A DNA stretch of 64,000 nt. It comes from Siphonodentalium dalli. Taxonomy: Eukaryota; Mollusca; Scaphopoda; Gadilida; Siphonodentaliidae. The DNA is taken from the NCBI GenBank assembly GCA_032622095.1, contig CP136062.1, forward strand, positions 229,726,578-229,790,577. The letters are read 5' to 3'. The position numbers and the translations under genes were made by a program. The notes under the pieces are model-generated. The model was not told the DNA's origin, did not search any database, and saw only the letters and a program-made list of their open reading frames with translations. This document shows, in pieces, positions 12,879 through 24,833 of this stretch (its first letter is position 1; each line of letters starts with the position of its first letter).

Positions 12879-14456
12879 CACGTTGAGTGCCGGAAATCAA
12901 TTAGTAATCTCGCCAGTTTGCCAAATCGCGGCAAGATAGATACATGTACCTCTAGTAGACCATAATTTGGCTTCAATGAAGCAAGAATTGGATGACGTCG
13001 CGACTTTAGATGACAGAAACGGCGATTGATAGTACTACGAGATAACTCGTAGCCGGCAATGGCGGAAGGAATTTGGGTATTCCCACCACCAGTGCCAACT
13101 ACGAGTTATCTCATAGGCACAAATGGACACGTTTGAGCAACAACTATGAAGCAGAATGTAACCCAAACAAGTTATTTTGGTGGTAAGCATATTTACGGAG
13201 GTGCGTGTGTCCTTGTGGTGGTTATAGCTCGTTATATAGTTATATTATGGCTGATGCACGCTGGAGCAAATTATACTTATATGAGCATGCATGGCTACAG
13301 ACGGTGAATCCGTCGTGGAATCGGGTGAACTTGTTTCCTGTGAGGATGAGTTTATTTCGTCCATGCAGTAATGACTACGAGCATGCATCTTTACGAGCAA
13401 GCATCTTCTGTTGTATCGGGCATTGTAAGTTATCTTCCATTTAGACTGATTTAGGACTATGCTATAGGGTTCCAAAGTACAGCCCAAAATAATAGTGTAG
13501 GAAGAATTGTCAGCACAAAATTAAAGTAACCATGCAACAGTAGCCAAATAGATCCCTGTACATTCAGGAGTGTGCTACATGTAACGATTCCATATTATCT
13601 ATCCGTCTGGAAATAAGTTACCCTTTACACTAAACCTCTATGCTATACACAAAACTATTTATCCGTACATGCAGAACAGTTCGATGGACTGCATGACGTC
13701 TAAAGTACAGTAATTGTTACGCTTTCCATCGTCCAACACGTTCGGAAGAGGATGCAATGTAGCTTTGGGGAGTAATTGTTCCGCTATACTTGAATTATAA
13801 ATAATAAAATACCTAGCCCCAAATGGAGCCGCACAGTGTATTCCAAAAAACTGCTGTGTTCTCTAATAATGAGATAATGGTAGCATCAACGAGCGTAACG
13901 TCATGGATTATCCGGTTATCTTGTATTGGATGCGTCCATTCGCACATGCGTGAGTGGGAACATATTTGGCAGGCCTGTGTGACGTTTGTGGGTGGTTGTG
14001 TGAAGTTTCAATATGTTGAAACACAACGATGTAACCATTCCCCGAAACTGCCTTCGGATGTTTGTACATTGTGAATATCCACACCCCGACTGTTTGCAAG
14101 CGTGCACATTATCAGTCTATTGAATACCAAAAAACCAGTCCAATTGACCACACACGACTGCCTCTGGTGGTCACTCAATGAGACAGTGTCAGCTGTATTC
14201 ACTCACAACTGGACCATTTTGAGTAGAATATATGTGCTGATGGTGCTCATTCTGTTGAACAATGGAAGGAGAGCCACACTATTTATTTGATAAAATCACT
14301 GTTCTGATGTCCCGAGGTTGGTTTTCGTGGTGTATCGACCTATTCCACTGCTTCCATTTGTCAGTTACACGACATGGAAACCACTACGAGATAACTCGTA
14401 GTGGCAACCTGCGAAGGTTGCGTACTACGTGATAACTCGTAGTGGCACTCAACGTG
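12879..14456. mobile_element. 1.58-kb TTAA-flanked element, possible piggyBac remnant
   Basis: Bounded by TTAA (12875-12878 and 14457-14460) with 13-bp inverted ends CACGTTGAGTGCC. Both ends carry a subterminal CTACGAG-ATAA-CTCGTAG hairpin. The interior has only broken frames. A plus-strand frame from about 13297 begins MATDGESVVESGELVSC with an acidic run and then stops. Near 14020-14120 is a Cys-rich stretch with HCEYPHPDCLQAC, reminiscent of the C-terminal Cys-rich domain of piggyBac transposases. I infer a decayed piggyBac copy. It could instead be two adjacent MITEs. Confidence 0.5.
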
Positions 14457-14460
14457 TTAA

Positions 14461-14550
14461 CCCACAGGGAGCCTCACACAGATGGAAGCATGCACTACAT
14501 AGTGTCGTATGCTGCAGTCTATGTGGGGCTCCCTGTGGGTCATGAAAGGG
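14461..14550. mobile_element. 90-bp TTAA-flanked hairpin MITE
   Basis: Shares the TTAA at 14457-14460 with the element on its left and ends at a second TTAA (14551-14554). The arms CCCACAGGGAGCC and GGCTCCCTGTGGG form a hairpin. Related copies lie near 24428-24512 and 57298-57372. Confidence 0.75.
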
Positions 14551-14559
14551 TTAAACATA

Positions 14560-14690
14560 CAATATGATGAGGAAGAGGAACACACACTGGGATGAAAACT
14601 ACAAATAGTGCTGGAAACTATACTTTGACCCATTCCATGTATTCAACATTAATTATGTCCATTTGATCAAATAGTGCTTGAATTTTAAAG
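14560..14690 (+). pseudogene. Degraded copy of the 11.5-kb exon tail
   Basis: GATGAGGAAGAGG, then CTATACTTTGACCCATTCCA and GTCCATTTGATCAAATAG match, with substitutions and indels, the 3' end and downstream flank of the exon at 11326-11605. No open frame remains. It is either an old duplication of the terminal exon or the original 3' flank moved apart by the insertions at 11.6-14.55 kb. Confidence 0.65.
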
Positions 14691-14699
14691 ATACATAAT

Positions 14700-15070
14700 C
14701 CAAATTTCAACACCCCTAAATTACTATTTCTTTGGCTTCGGGGGTAAAAATATTTGATTCGAGTCAAGGAACTCACCCATCAAAGCTCAGAGTTATCAGA
14801 TATCGATTTTTTAAATCTTATTTTTTATCACGTGGAATATTTGGCAGCCTGGCAAATATTCAATGAGCCGACCGACATACTCTCGATACCAAATTCCGTT
14901 GAACAAAATATTTATATATAACACATTTTGGAAAATTTTATATTAGAGTTGACAGCATTATTTTTTGGTAATTAATCAATTCTGATAACTAAAGCATCTT
15001 TTGAAGAAATGTTGTTGTTATTGTTGGAATCTGATTATACAGGGACCATCGAATCGGATTGTGTATCTTT
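14700..15070. mobile_element. Family D inverted-repeat element, partial
   Basis: Contains TTACTATTTCTTTGGCTTCG and GAGTCAAGGAACTCACCCAT, and a right end of ATCGGATTG...CTTTAA type shared with 20690-21178 and 29711-30172. The left terminal repeat is degraded. Confidence 0.6.
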
Positions 15071-15167
15071 AAATAGTATAGCGGCCTTAGGCCTTAAGTT
15101 AATAATTGTTTCTCATGCCTTCATGGTCCAGCTTTAATTTTTAATTTAAAGTTTTTTTTTCGAAGTA

Positions 15168-15282
15168 CAGTAATGCTCTAAGTAATCGACTTCTTAACCA
15201 CAGCAGAATTATGTGTAACTTTTCAGGATTTAGTCGGAAATATGGCCTATGGTTAATAAGTCGATTACTTAGAGCATTACTG
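15168..15282. mobile_element. Family A MITE, 115-bp deletion derivative
   Basis: CAGTAATGCTCTAAGTAATC ends in inverted orientation, with TA on both flanks (15166-15167 and 15283-15284). The centre of the 215-bp palindrome is deleted. Confidence 0.85.
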
Positions 15283-15611
15283 TATATCACTCAAGCAGTG
15301 AATAATGATGGATTGATAGTGTTGATATTTTTTAAATGGGACAATACCATTTCCTTATTATTATACATCATATTAAAAGCCTATGTTAATTTCCCATAGG
15401 GTGTGATTTTACAATCTGCAATGTTTCCCGCCCATGAAACATTGCTGGTCACCATTTTTTGCAATGTTTACCGCTCCGACCGAAAGAGCCCGAACATGTT
15501 CACGGAAGCACCCGAACGAAATTTTATGACGTATTTTGACCGTGACATTCAAACCGGAAACCCCAAATCGTCACGATTCAGACGACTTCTGCATTCTTCA
15601 AAGTAAACATC

Positions 15612-15716
15612 ATGGATGCCGGTGTCCAATCAAAGCGATTCGCGGATGTTTCACCCGATGATATTTCGAAACTTATGGACGAAACTGCTGATATGGTTAT
15701 TCGGTATAATGAATGA
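15612..15716 (+). CDS. Short ORF, 34 residues, unrecognised
   Basis: An ATG frame reading MDAGVQSKRFADVSPDDISK and on to a TGA. Its balanced composition, predicted helical character and sharper GC content than its surroundings suggest a former first coding exon. I recognise no family. The acidic-helical start recalls the N-termini of some transposon- or recombinase-derived mollusc proteins, but that is only an impression. No splice donor was identified. Confidence 0.2.
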   Translation: MDAGVQSKRFADVSPDDISKLMDETADMVIRYNE

Positions 15717-16337
15717 GAGTACAACTGCAATTTCACAATTTACATGTAATTGAAATGGCAAAAACTATTGTGTTCATATATTTTACACTCATTTAGTGTC
15801 AGATGATACAACTCATTCAGTAATTACTAAATAACTTATATGGAAGTGAATGAATCTTCACAATAGTACTTAAATTAATTCTGAGACAAAATCTTCAAGA
15901 AAATAATCAATGAAGAATGTTTTTAAACTAGTTGTGGCAATGATGAAAACTGAATTTTTAAGAACTTTTTTCAATATGGTAAGTGGGCCATTTCGATGAG
16001 AAGATCATTGCTATTATATATTAAATACTCATGATAGTCATGAATTCTATGGTCACTTAACTTAAAATAAATATTAAATATATATAACCTTTTAATGACA
16101 GATTACACTGGTGTAGCATTATTTATTATGTGCCACGGCGTTTTCTAGTGTATGTGGATTTCTGATGGGACATCACATGCATGGGAGGATGCACTGGATT
16201 GCAGGGTAAATGGTGTTGGGCCAGAGTGTTTTTCTTTATTCAATACTTTTAAAACTTAATGATCATAGAAATTAGTGGATCATAAATAACATTTGGAGTC
16301 CCAAATCCCTAATCCAGATACAGAATATCAATGAAAA
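15717..16337. other. Gene-free AT-rich stretch left of LINE
   Basis: Nothing recognisable. It may include the 5' untranslated part of the LINE, whose left boundary I cannot place. Confidence 0.4.
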
Positions 16338-18800
16338 ATGTTCAATATAGGTTTTTGGAACATTCACGGAATAGGCAAAAAACTATCAGACGTTACTTTC
16401 ACTTCTCTTATAGATAAATATGACATTTTATGTTTTGCGGAAACTATGTCTAGTGGATCTCCCATAAACATTGATGGTTTTTGCACACCTTTCTCATCTA
16501 AAGCCAAAAGAAAAAAGAAAAGAAGTCGAAGTTCAGGTGGAATGCTTGTGTATTGCAAGCCTGGTATCAGAAAACATATTAGACAGGTTAAACTATCCAC
16601 AACCTCAATGTGGTTTGAGTTAGACAATAGCCCAAAAATTTATATTGGATTCTGTTACATCAAGCCAATTATTAATATAAAAACATCAGAAAATGTGTTT
16701 GAAGACATAAGGGATGAAATTATTCAATTTAAAGACCAAGGCCAAATTCTCTTATGTGGCGATTTTAATACCAGAACATCTGGTCTATATGATTTTATAA
16801 AAAATGACTCTACAGAACCTATGAATGAAGATTTACTAACAAACTATAACTATACCAATGATGTCGAATTAGAAAGAAATCAATTGGATGAACAGCATAA
16901 TATACATGGAGAACATTTAACTGAGATCTGCAGAGATCTTCAGTTGAGGATTTTAAACGGCCGATTTATGGGAGATTCATTATGCTATAACACTTTTTTC
17001 AGCTACAATGGACAAAGTACTGTCGACTACATGATTACCTCACTGCATTTATTCTACTATATTAACCAATTCAGAGTTCACCCACCTAATGAATTTTCTG
17101 ATCACACCCCAATATCGGCAATAATAAAAACTAATGAATTCAATAACAATGAGGATTTAAGCACATGTAATTTACCTGGCAGATATATTTGGCAAAATGA
17201 ATCTGCATTTCACTACAGAAATGCAATAGCAACAGAGAAATCAGTAGATAACTTACTTTCTTTAATGGACCTTATTGAAGACAATAATTACAAAGATATT
17301 GACTACCTAACAAACAAAATAAGTAATATTTATATTGATGCTGCTAACAGTTCATTGGATTTCAAACCTACAAGAATAAATAATAGAAAAAATACAAATA
17401 AAAAAAGTAAATATAAAAAAGGTTGGATGAACTCTGAATGTTTCAGGATGAGAAAAGAAATAAGATATATGGCCAAAAAGTTAGTTAATGAACCAAAGAA
17501 TGTAGCATTAAGACAATCATTCTGCTTCACCCGAAAAAAATACAATATCATGAAAAAGAATCTGAGAAAAAATTTCCTTGGCTCATTATCTGAGAATATT
17601 AATAATATAAACCCCAGGAACCCAAAAGAATTCTGGAAGTTTTTCCAAAACTGGAACAAACAGAAAATTCAACCGTCATCACCCATAAATGACAAACAAT
17701 GGATTGAACATTATAAATCACTTTTATGCTCAAATATGTCCGAAGATACTAGTAACAATATTAACTCAAAAATGGATCATACATGTATGCCAACCCTATC
17801 AGAAGAGAAAAATTCACAGTATGAAAATACAAACTTGAATGCACCTATAACTTGTGAAGAAATTAAAAAAAGTAATAAGCAAACTGAAAATGAAGAAAAG
17901 TGGAGGCCCTGACATGATTATAATTGAATTTATAAAGCAGAGTGCGGACACAATGTCACTAATATTAGCAAAAAATTATTTAACAAAATTTTAGACTGTG
18001 GCATATTTCCAACAGACTGGAATCTATCCCTTTTAACATCTATCCACAAATCAGGAGATCAAACAGATGGTAACAATTATAGAGGGATAAGTATATCTAG
18101 TTGTATTGGTAAGTTATTTACCAATATACTACAGAGAAGACTTGGGGAATTTTTGGAAAATAAACAATCTTTATCTATGAATCAAATAGGATTTAGACTG
18201 AACTCTAGGACTATTGATCATGTATTTGTCATGAAAACTTTAATAAACAAATATGTAAAGAAAGAAGATAAACAACTTTACACAGCTTTTATTGATTTAC
18301 GTAAAGCATTTGACTCAGTATATAGACCATACCTATTTCAAAAATTAAAAAACAAAGGAATAAATGGAAAATTCTACAACATAATAGAAAATATGTACTC
18401 TAATACATATTACTCTTGTAAGTTGAACAATGGATATAGTGAGCCATTCAAAGCGGATTTAGGCGTGAAGCAGGGCGATAGTCTTAGTCCAATACTTTTC
18501 AATTTATACATAGATGATATAAAAGATTACTTAGACAAAGGTCATTCTGAACCAGTTTCACTCAATTCAGTTAAATTTAACCATCTTTTGTATGCTGATG
18601 ATTTAGTCCTAATTTCGCAATCCCCACAGGGTCTACAAGCATGCATTGACTCACTTCAAAAATTTTGTATGGATTGGCGATTAGCTGTTAACCCTAACAA
18701 ATCAAAAACAGTCATCTTCTCCGGAAATGAAAATTCAAATGTTAATTATCCAACATTTTATTATGGCCCTCTTACATTAGAAACTGTGGATGACTTATAG
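16338..18800 (+). mobile_element. Non-LTR retrotransposon (LINE), broken ORF2
   Basis: Encodes an apurinic-type endonuclease followed by a reverse transcriptase. From the first ATG, residues 1 to about 270 show the endonuclease motifs WNIHG, FAET, GDFNTR and SDHTPIS. The frame runs to about 17910 and then breaks. The segment KKSGGPDMIIIEF continues in a second frame, stops near 17990, and the third frame carries CGIFPTDWN and NNYRGISISS. The catalytic reverse transcriptase follows with FIDLRKAFDSV and the YADD box (about 18590). The frame stops at 18800, just where the YLG motif and thumb should come, so the 3' part is missing. Two frameshifts and the loss of the C-terminus make it inactive. 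Clade (CR1/Jockey-like) is not resolved. No ORF1 is visible. Confidence 0.93.
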
Positions 18801-19213
18801 TCATTACTGTAATTATTGTGCTGCCGCTATAATTTTCTGCTTCATTTCCAGTAGAACTCATTTTCTTTGTGTCAAGGGTGGCCATTTAACCACTATTTTG
18901 ATTTAACCCAATTTCTCAAATCTTCAAGGCTGCCAGCTAGTCAGCCAGTGGATTATTCAGAACGGTGCTGTCGACCACCGGAATCCACCGAGAAAAAATC
19001 TTTATACGCGAAAACAAGCATATGTGACTTGGCGGCAGGACTAATGAATTTATGTACAACAATTTCACGGCATCCTTTTTTGGAACCAAACAATAATTTT
19101 GAATCACACAAACTAGACGAATTGTACCTTCTTTAATCCTTTGAATACTAAATACTCATTGACGAGTAGTTCCTTATGAGATGTTCAGATAATAAATTCA
19201 ACCAATGACCATA
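18801..19213. other. Flank between LINE and MITE
   Basis: One 89-codon frame exists at 18867-19136 but shows no recognisable domain. I do not call a gene. Confidence 0.4.
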
Positions 19214-19525
19214 CAGTAATGCCCTAATTAATCGACTCCATAACCACAGCAGAATTATGGGTAACTTTTCAGGATTTAGTCGGAAATATGGCTTGTTGCC
19301 ATTCATCGGAAAGCTCTCCCTGAGAACCCCTTTAAATGTACTTGTTGATAGTTGTTTTATAAAATTTACCTTATTTCACATGAACCTACTTTGAGGGCCT
19401 TGGGTCTCTTAGATCATATGCAGGATCAAAATATATATCCAAGTTGCTTATCTCATATTTTATGTAATATTTCATAATTACATCTTTCTGCTGCAGTTAT
19501 GGAGTCGATTAATTAGGGCATTACT
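19214..19525. mobile_element. Family A MITE, 312-bp variant
   Basis: CAGTAATGCCCTAATTAATC termini in inverse orientation, TA on both sides (19212-19213 and 19526-19527). The left arm matches the 215-bp form as far as GGAAAGCTCTCC; the centre is then replaced by unrelated AT-rich sequence. Confidence 0.85.
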
Positions 19526-19837
19526 GTACTTATTATATAAGAATATGAATCATTCTACTCTTGTTTTATCTGTCTGTCATCCAAACACCCCTTTAAATAT
19601 ATAATAAACCATTCCAATGTACACTTTTATAACTGAATGGGAGAATCCAATTTCATCGAACCTTGGGTGACAGAAACAAATTTAAATCAGTATTTAATTG
19701 TCATATGTTATTTTATGAAGTCTTAAATCCTGAAAAATAAATTCTACATATCATTTCCATTGTAATTTATCCCAAGATATTATACCCACGATTGCTTTAA
19801 CCCTTTCATAATGGGAGCTGCCCTGGTGCAGCTTTAA

Positions 19838-20158
19838 CCCTTTGAGTGCCAGGTCCGATGTTTTGTATCAACCCATATACCCTGTGCCAATGCATTCTCT
19901 TATATATGCGAGTCGACCATAGGTAGCCTCGCATATATAAGAGAATGCATTGGCCTAACAATTTTTCATCATTAGTTATTATTTTTTACAATTTTTTATA
20001 ATTTTAATAATTGTTTCTTACCCTATAGCATGCTTAAGCATACTAAAAAAAAATTCAACAAAAAAATCTAAAAAAAAAGTTTTTTTTATTATTTTTTAGG
20101 GCCGATTTTACAGAACATAAATTAGGGCCAATGAGATCGGCCTGTGGCACTCAAAGGG
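19838..20158. mobile_element. piggyBac-type MITE, CCCTTTGAGTGCC ends
   Basis: Flanked by TTAA (19834-19837 and 20159-20162). Terminal repeats CCCTTTGAGTGCCAGG and the inverse of TGGCACTCAAAGGG. The inner module is again two facing CATTCTCTTATATATGCGAG blocks. A tiny TTAA-bounded hairpin remnant precedes it at 19797-19833. Confidence 0.8.
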
Positions 20159-20162
20159 TTAA

Positions 20163-20400
20163 AAAGATATTTGGCAGTGCATTCTCTTTATATATGCGAG
20201 TCGCCCAGAGGGAGCTACACATATTATATAAGATAATGCACTGGCTTACAAGGTAAAAGTAAATATTAGGCCAATGGACCAATGTATTCTCTTACATGTA
20301 TATATGCGAGGCTCCCTATGGAAGACTTGCATATATAAGAGAATGTACTGGCACAGGGTTTTCATAAAATAGCAGGAAGCTCCAGTCATGTTTATATTAG
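20163..20400. mobile_element. Family P MITE, divergent copy
   Basis: Four diverged CATTCTCTTATATATGCGAG modules in alternating orientation, ending near GAAGCTCCAGTCATG. The outer TTAA on the right is lost. Confidence 0.6.
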
Positions 20401-20689
20401 CAGTCACTGCTCCAGAGCCTAATTATCTCGACTTGAGAATTCGCTGAACTGATCAGCAATCTGCATTTAAAGTACTCTGTACCAGTCGAAAAATTCTAAA
20501 GATAGTGTATATCTTCATAGCTGGTTTTATATATATTCATGTATAAAAAAGAGTAGGATATGTATGTCAGTCCATATGTCTGTTCATATGTTATAACGAT
20601 GTTAACGTTTCCATATTTTGATTTAAAAAAATTATCTTTGTTTAAAACTTTTTTTTTTAAATGAGTAAGTTCAATCTAAAAATAAAACA

Positions 20690-21178
20690 AATTAAAGGTA
20701 CTCAATCCGATAAAACTCCTCTCAATTACTATTTCAATGGCTTCGGGGGTCAAAAATATTTGATTCGAGTCGAGGAAGTCACCCATCAAAGCTCAGATTT
20801 GTTAGATATCGATTTTAGAAATCTATTATTTTTCATTATCGGGAATACTTTCTGGCCCAGAACGCAGTCAAAATTGCGTTATTATTACCACTTGATTTTA
20901 GAGTTATCCATCCTTGTCTGTTTGAATAGTGTTTTGGTGTACACATCTCGAGCAGGTTTCGAAATTGACGGCAATTATTAGTACTCATCTCGAGAAATTA
21001 ACAAATTTCAAAAATCAATATCTAATAACTCTGAGCTTTGTTTGATGGGTTCCTCGACTCGAATCAAATATTTTTTACCCCCAAAGCCAAAGAAATAGTA
21101 ATATAGGACCCTCTGATCGGATTGTTGTTGTTGGAATCTGTTGAGATGGGGACCCTCTGTTCGGATTGAGTACCTTTA
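20690..21178. mobile_element. Family D element, TTAAAGGTACTCAATCCGAT ends
   Basis: The left end TTAAAGGTACTCAATCCGAT is mirrored by TCGGATTGAGTACCTTTAA on the right. Inner arms repeat GGCTTCGGGGGTCAAAAATA and its inverse, so the whole folds back. Terminal TTAA suggests piggyBac-type mobilisation, though the ends differ from family P. Confidence 0.75.
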
Positions 21179-21554
21179 AATTAAGTTTTTAAATATGAAG
21201 CACATGAAGTGGCTGCAGGGAGCCTGTTTCAGCTAGTATAGATAATTAGGTATAAAATAATTATGAATCAAGGACACATGTCCGTAAAAGCTTCTATCAA
21301 TTAATATACATGTAAATTTTATTTAGAATTCCTTATCACATTCTCGGGGCAGGCACATTTCATTATAACTAGAAGATGTCACTGCAAATTACGCTCATCT
21401 ACATCAGAAATAAACCACTTTTTTATGCCTTAAGACAACAGAAATTTAATAGCCTGGTTTACGAACCCATCCTCCAACGCTGAATATTGTGAAAAAATTA
21501 AAACTGTTAATTGATTGGATTATGTTGATTATAATTTGAAGCATCTGGTCACAG

Positions 21555-21680
21555 TCAAGTCTGAGTTTTGTGTGCCTGTCATTTGCAGAATGAGGTCCCC
21601 AAAGGTGAATTTAGTGACGCTATCCCGCATAGCTATAAATATACCCCATGCAGGTTTTGATACATGATTCATTATTTTTT
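21555..21680. mobile_element. Family B fragment
   Basis: Carries one end of the family, TGTCATTTGCAGAATGAGGT then a GTGAATTTAGTGACGCTAT stretch. The rest is missing. Confidence 0.6.
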
Positions 21681-21783
21681 AATTCGCAGAACATGAATTC
21701 CTATGGATATTCCTTTTCTTGACATCAAATTATTCTGTCAATATGCTTGATGCGTGAAAGTTCCAAGAAAAAAAACAAGATGG

Positions 21784-23796
21784 TGTATCGGTATCATATC
21801 CATGTCGCATCAGTATCATATCTATGTCGTATCAGTATCAAATCCATGTCGTATCAGTATCATATCTATGTCGTATCAGTATCATATCCATGTCGCATCA
21901 GTATCATATCTATGTCGCATCTGTATCATATCCTTGTCGTATCAGTATCATATCCATGTCGCATCAGTATCATATCTATGTCGTATCAGTATCATATTCA
22001 TGTCGTATCAGTATCATATCCATGTCGCATCAGTGTCATATCCATGTCGCATCGGTGTCATATCCGTATCATATCCATGTCGCATCGGTGTCGTATCAGT
22101 GTCATATCCATGTCGTATCAGTATCATATCCATGTCGTATCAGTGTCATATCCATGTCGCATCGGTGTCATATCCATGTCGTATCAGTGTCGTATCAGTA
22201 TCATATCCATGTCGCATCGGTGTCGTATCAGTGTCATATCCATGTCGTATCAGTGTCATATCCATGTCGTATCAGTATCATATCCATGTCGCATCGGTGT
22301 CATATCCATGTCGCATCGGTGTCATATCAGTGTCATATCCATGTCGCATCAGTATCATATCTATGTCGCATCTGTATCATATCCTTGTCGTATCAGTATC
22401 ATATCCATGTCGCATCAGTATCATATCTATGTCGTATCAGTATCATATTCATGTCGTATCAGTATCATATCCGTGTCGTATCAGTGTCATATCCATGTCG
22501 CATCAGTGTCATATCCGTATCATATCCATGTCGCATCGGTGTCGTATCAGTGTCATATCCATGTCGTATCTGTGTCATATCCATGTCGTATCAGTATCAT
22601 ATCCATGTCGTATCAGTGTCATATCCATGTCGCATCGGTGTCATATCCATGTCGTATCAGTGTCATATCTATGTCGTATCAGTATCATATCCATGTCGCA
22701 TCGGTGTCATATCCATGTCGCATCGGTGTCGTATCAGTGTCATATCCATGTCGTATCAGTGTCATATCTATGTCGTATCAGTATCATATCCATGTCGCAT
22801 CGGTGTCATATCCATGTCGCATCGGTGTCATATCCATGTTGCATCGGTGTCGTATCAGTGTCATATCCATGTCGCATCGGTGTCGTATCAGTATCATATC
22901 CATGTTGCATCGGTGTCATATCCATGTCGCATCGGTGTCGCATCGGTGTCGTATCAGTGTCATATCCATGTCGCATCGGTGTCGTATCAGTATCATATCT
23001 ATGTCGTATCAGTATCATATCCATGTCACATCGGTGTCATATCCATGTCGCATCGGTGTCATATCCATGTCGCATCGGTGTCGTATCAGTATCATATCCA
23101 TGTCGCATCTGTGTCGTATCAGTGTCATATCCATGTCGTATCAGTATCATATCCATGTCGCATCAGTATCATATCTATGTCGCATCGGTGTCATATCTAT
23201 GTCGTATCAGTATCATATCCATGTCGCATCGGTGTCGTATCAGTGTCATATCCATGTCGTATCAGTATCATATCCATGTCGCATCGGTGTTGTATCAGTG
23301 TCATATCCATGTCGTATCAGTATCATATCTATGTCGCATCGGTGTCGTATCAGTGTCATATCCATGTCGCATCGGTGTCATATCCATGTCGCATCAGTGT
23401 CATATCCATGTCGCATCGGTGTCATATCCATGTCGCATCGGTGTCATATCCATGTCGCATCGGTGTCATATCCATGTCGCATCGGTGTCATATCCATGTC
23501 GCATCGGTGTCGTATCAGTGTCATATCCATGTCGCATCGGTGTCATATCCATGTCGTATCAGTATCATATCCATGTCGCATCGGTGTCGTATCAGTGTCA
23601 TATCCATGTCACATCGGAGTCATATCCATGTCGCATCAGTGTCATATCCATGTCGCATCGGTGTCGTATCAGTGTCATATCCATGTCGTATCAGTGTCAT
23701 ATCCATGTCGTATCAGTGTCATATCCATGTCGCATCGGTGTCATATCCATGTCGCATCCATGTCATATCAGTGGCGTATCCATGTCATATCCGTGT
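21784..23796 (+). repeat. 11-bp minisatellite, 183 units
   Basis: Built of 11-mers CATATCCATGT and CGYATCRGTRT, mostly alternating as a 22-bp dimer, with scattered extra single 11-mers. Length is 2013 bp, exactly 183 x 11, so the phase is kept throughout. Because 11 is not a multiple of 3 and the unit lacks stops, all three forward frames stay open for about 2 kb. These give periodic HIHVVSVSYPCRISIIS-like peptides that I regard as spurious. Confidence 0.95.
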
Positions 23797-23864
23797 CCAT
23801 AAATTGAAGTGAACCTAATGCGGGGTGTAGATTAGAAAACTTCAACATTATTTTCAAGCCTGAA

Positions 23865-24379
23865 AATAGCGTGTCTGTCATTTGCAGAATGAGGTCCCCA
23901 GACAGTGAATTTAGTGACGCTATCCTGCACAGTGGGCTAGCATCACCAAAATAACTCTCTGGGAACGTCATTCTGCTATTGTAGACCTAGGATGATATTG
24001 AGTTCCCCAGTTGAAGTTGGTGATGTTCACCCATTGGGCACCTCAAATATGCATTTTATCTTCTGCAAATTATGGGATATAGAAACTTCCCAGAAGGGAA
24101 AATGTAACTAAAAACAATTTTAATTTGAGACTATAGATAAATTAACATTGTTTTAGTTACTTTTTCCCTACTGTTCAGTTTCTATATCCCCTAAATTGCA
24201 GAAGATAAAATGCATGATTGAGGTGACTAATGGGTGAACATCACCAACTTCAAGTGGGGAACTTCAATCTGATCCTGGGTCTCCCATAGCAGTTGAGGCC
24301 TCAGCAGAATGACGTCACCAGAGGGTGAATCACTAAATTCACCCTCTGGGGACTTCATTCTGCAAATGACAGACACACT
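23865..24379. mobile_element. Family B long inverted-repeat element
   Basis: About 515 bp. The ends are TGTCATTTGCAGAATGAGGT and its inverse. Inside are further inverted blocks (GAATTTAGTGA, CACCAACTTCAA, CTTCTGCAAATTATGGG and their mirrors), so the entire element folds on itself. It has no coding capacity. It is one of at least eleven copies or fragments in the window. Confidence 0.8.
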
Positions 24380-24427
24380 ATATGCAGTAATGTAAAACAT
24401 CCACCTCAAAACACAATGTTAAAGTTT

Positions 24428-24512
24428 TATCCCACAGGGAGCCTCACACAGATGGAAGCATGCACTGCAGAGTGTCGTCTGCTCCAGTCTACATGTATGT
24501 GGGGCTCTAAAA
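24428..24512. mobile_element. Hairpin MITE related to 14461-14550
   Basis: CCCACAGGGAGCCTCACACA start and GTGGGGCTC end. The right arm is truncated. Confidence 0.6.
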
Positions 24513-24833
24513 AGGGTGATAGACATATACATGTATATCTTTTTCTTTAAGCAGCTTTCTTTTTGGTGATGCTTTATATTTTTGGCACATTTACCCACTG
24601 TGAGTACATTGGGTCTCTTTAATCTCATATTATTAGATTTTTGTTCTCATTTATAGTCAATCTAACAGTCTGGCATGAAAAGTGGACCCAGGACCCATTG
24701 TCAGGAAATTATCTTGTTTATAATATTAGCACTACACTAAAACTGCACATGATGACTATAGCTATGATGATGATGATGATAATGTGGAAAAGCTTAGTCT
24801 ACTTTTGGAAAAGAAATGCATCTATTCCATTAA

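Noticed and set aside
15403-15606. 67-codon frame before the short ORF at 15612
   Set aside because: No domain; may be 5' flank. Kept out because nothing supports translation.
21747-23812. Three open frames of 660-686 codons over the 11-bp minisatellite
   Set aside because: Same reason: repeat-driven, low-complexity and open in all three forward frames.
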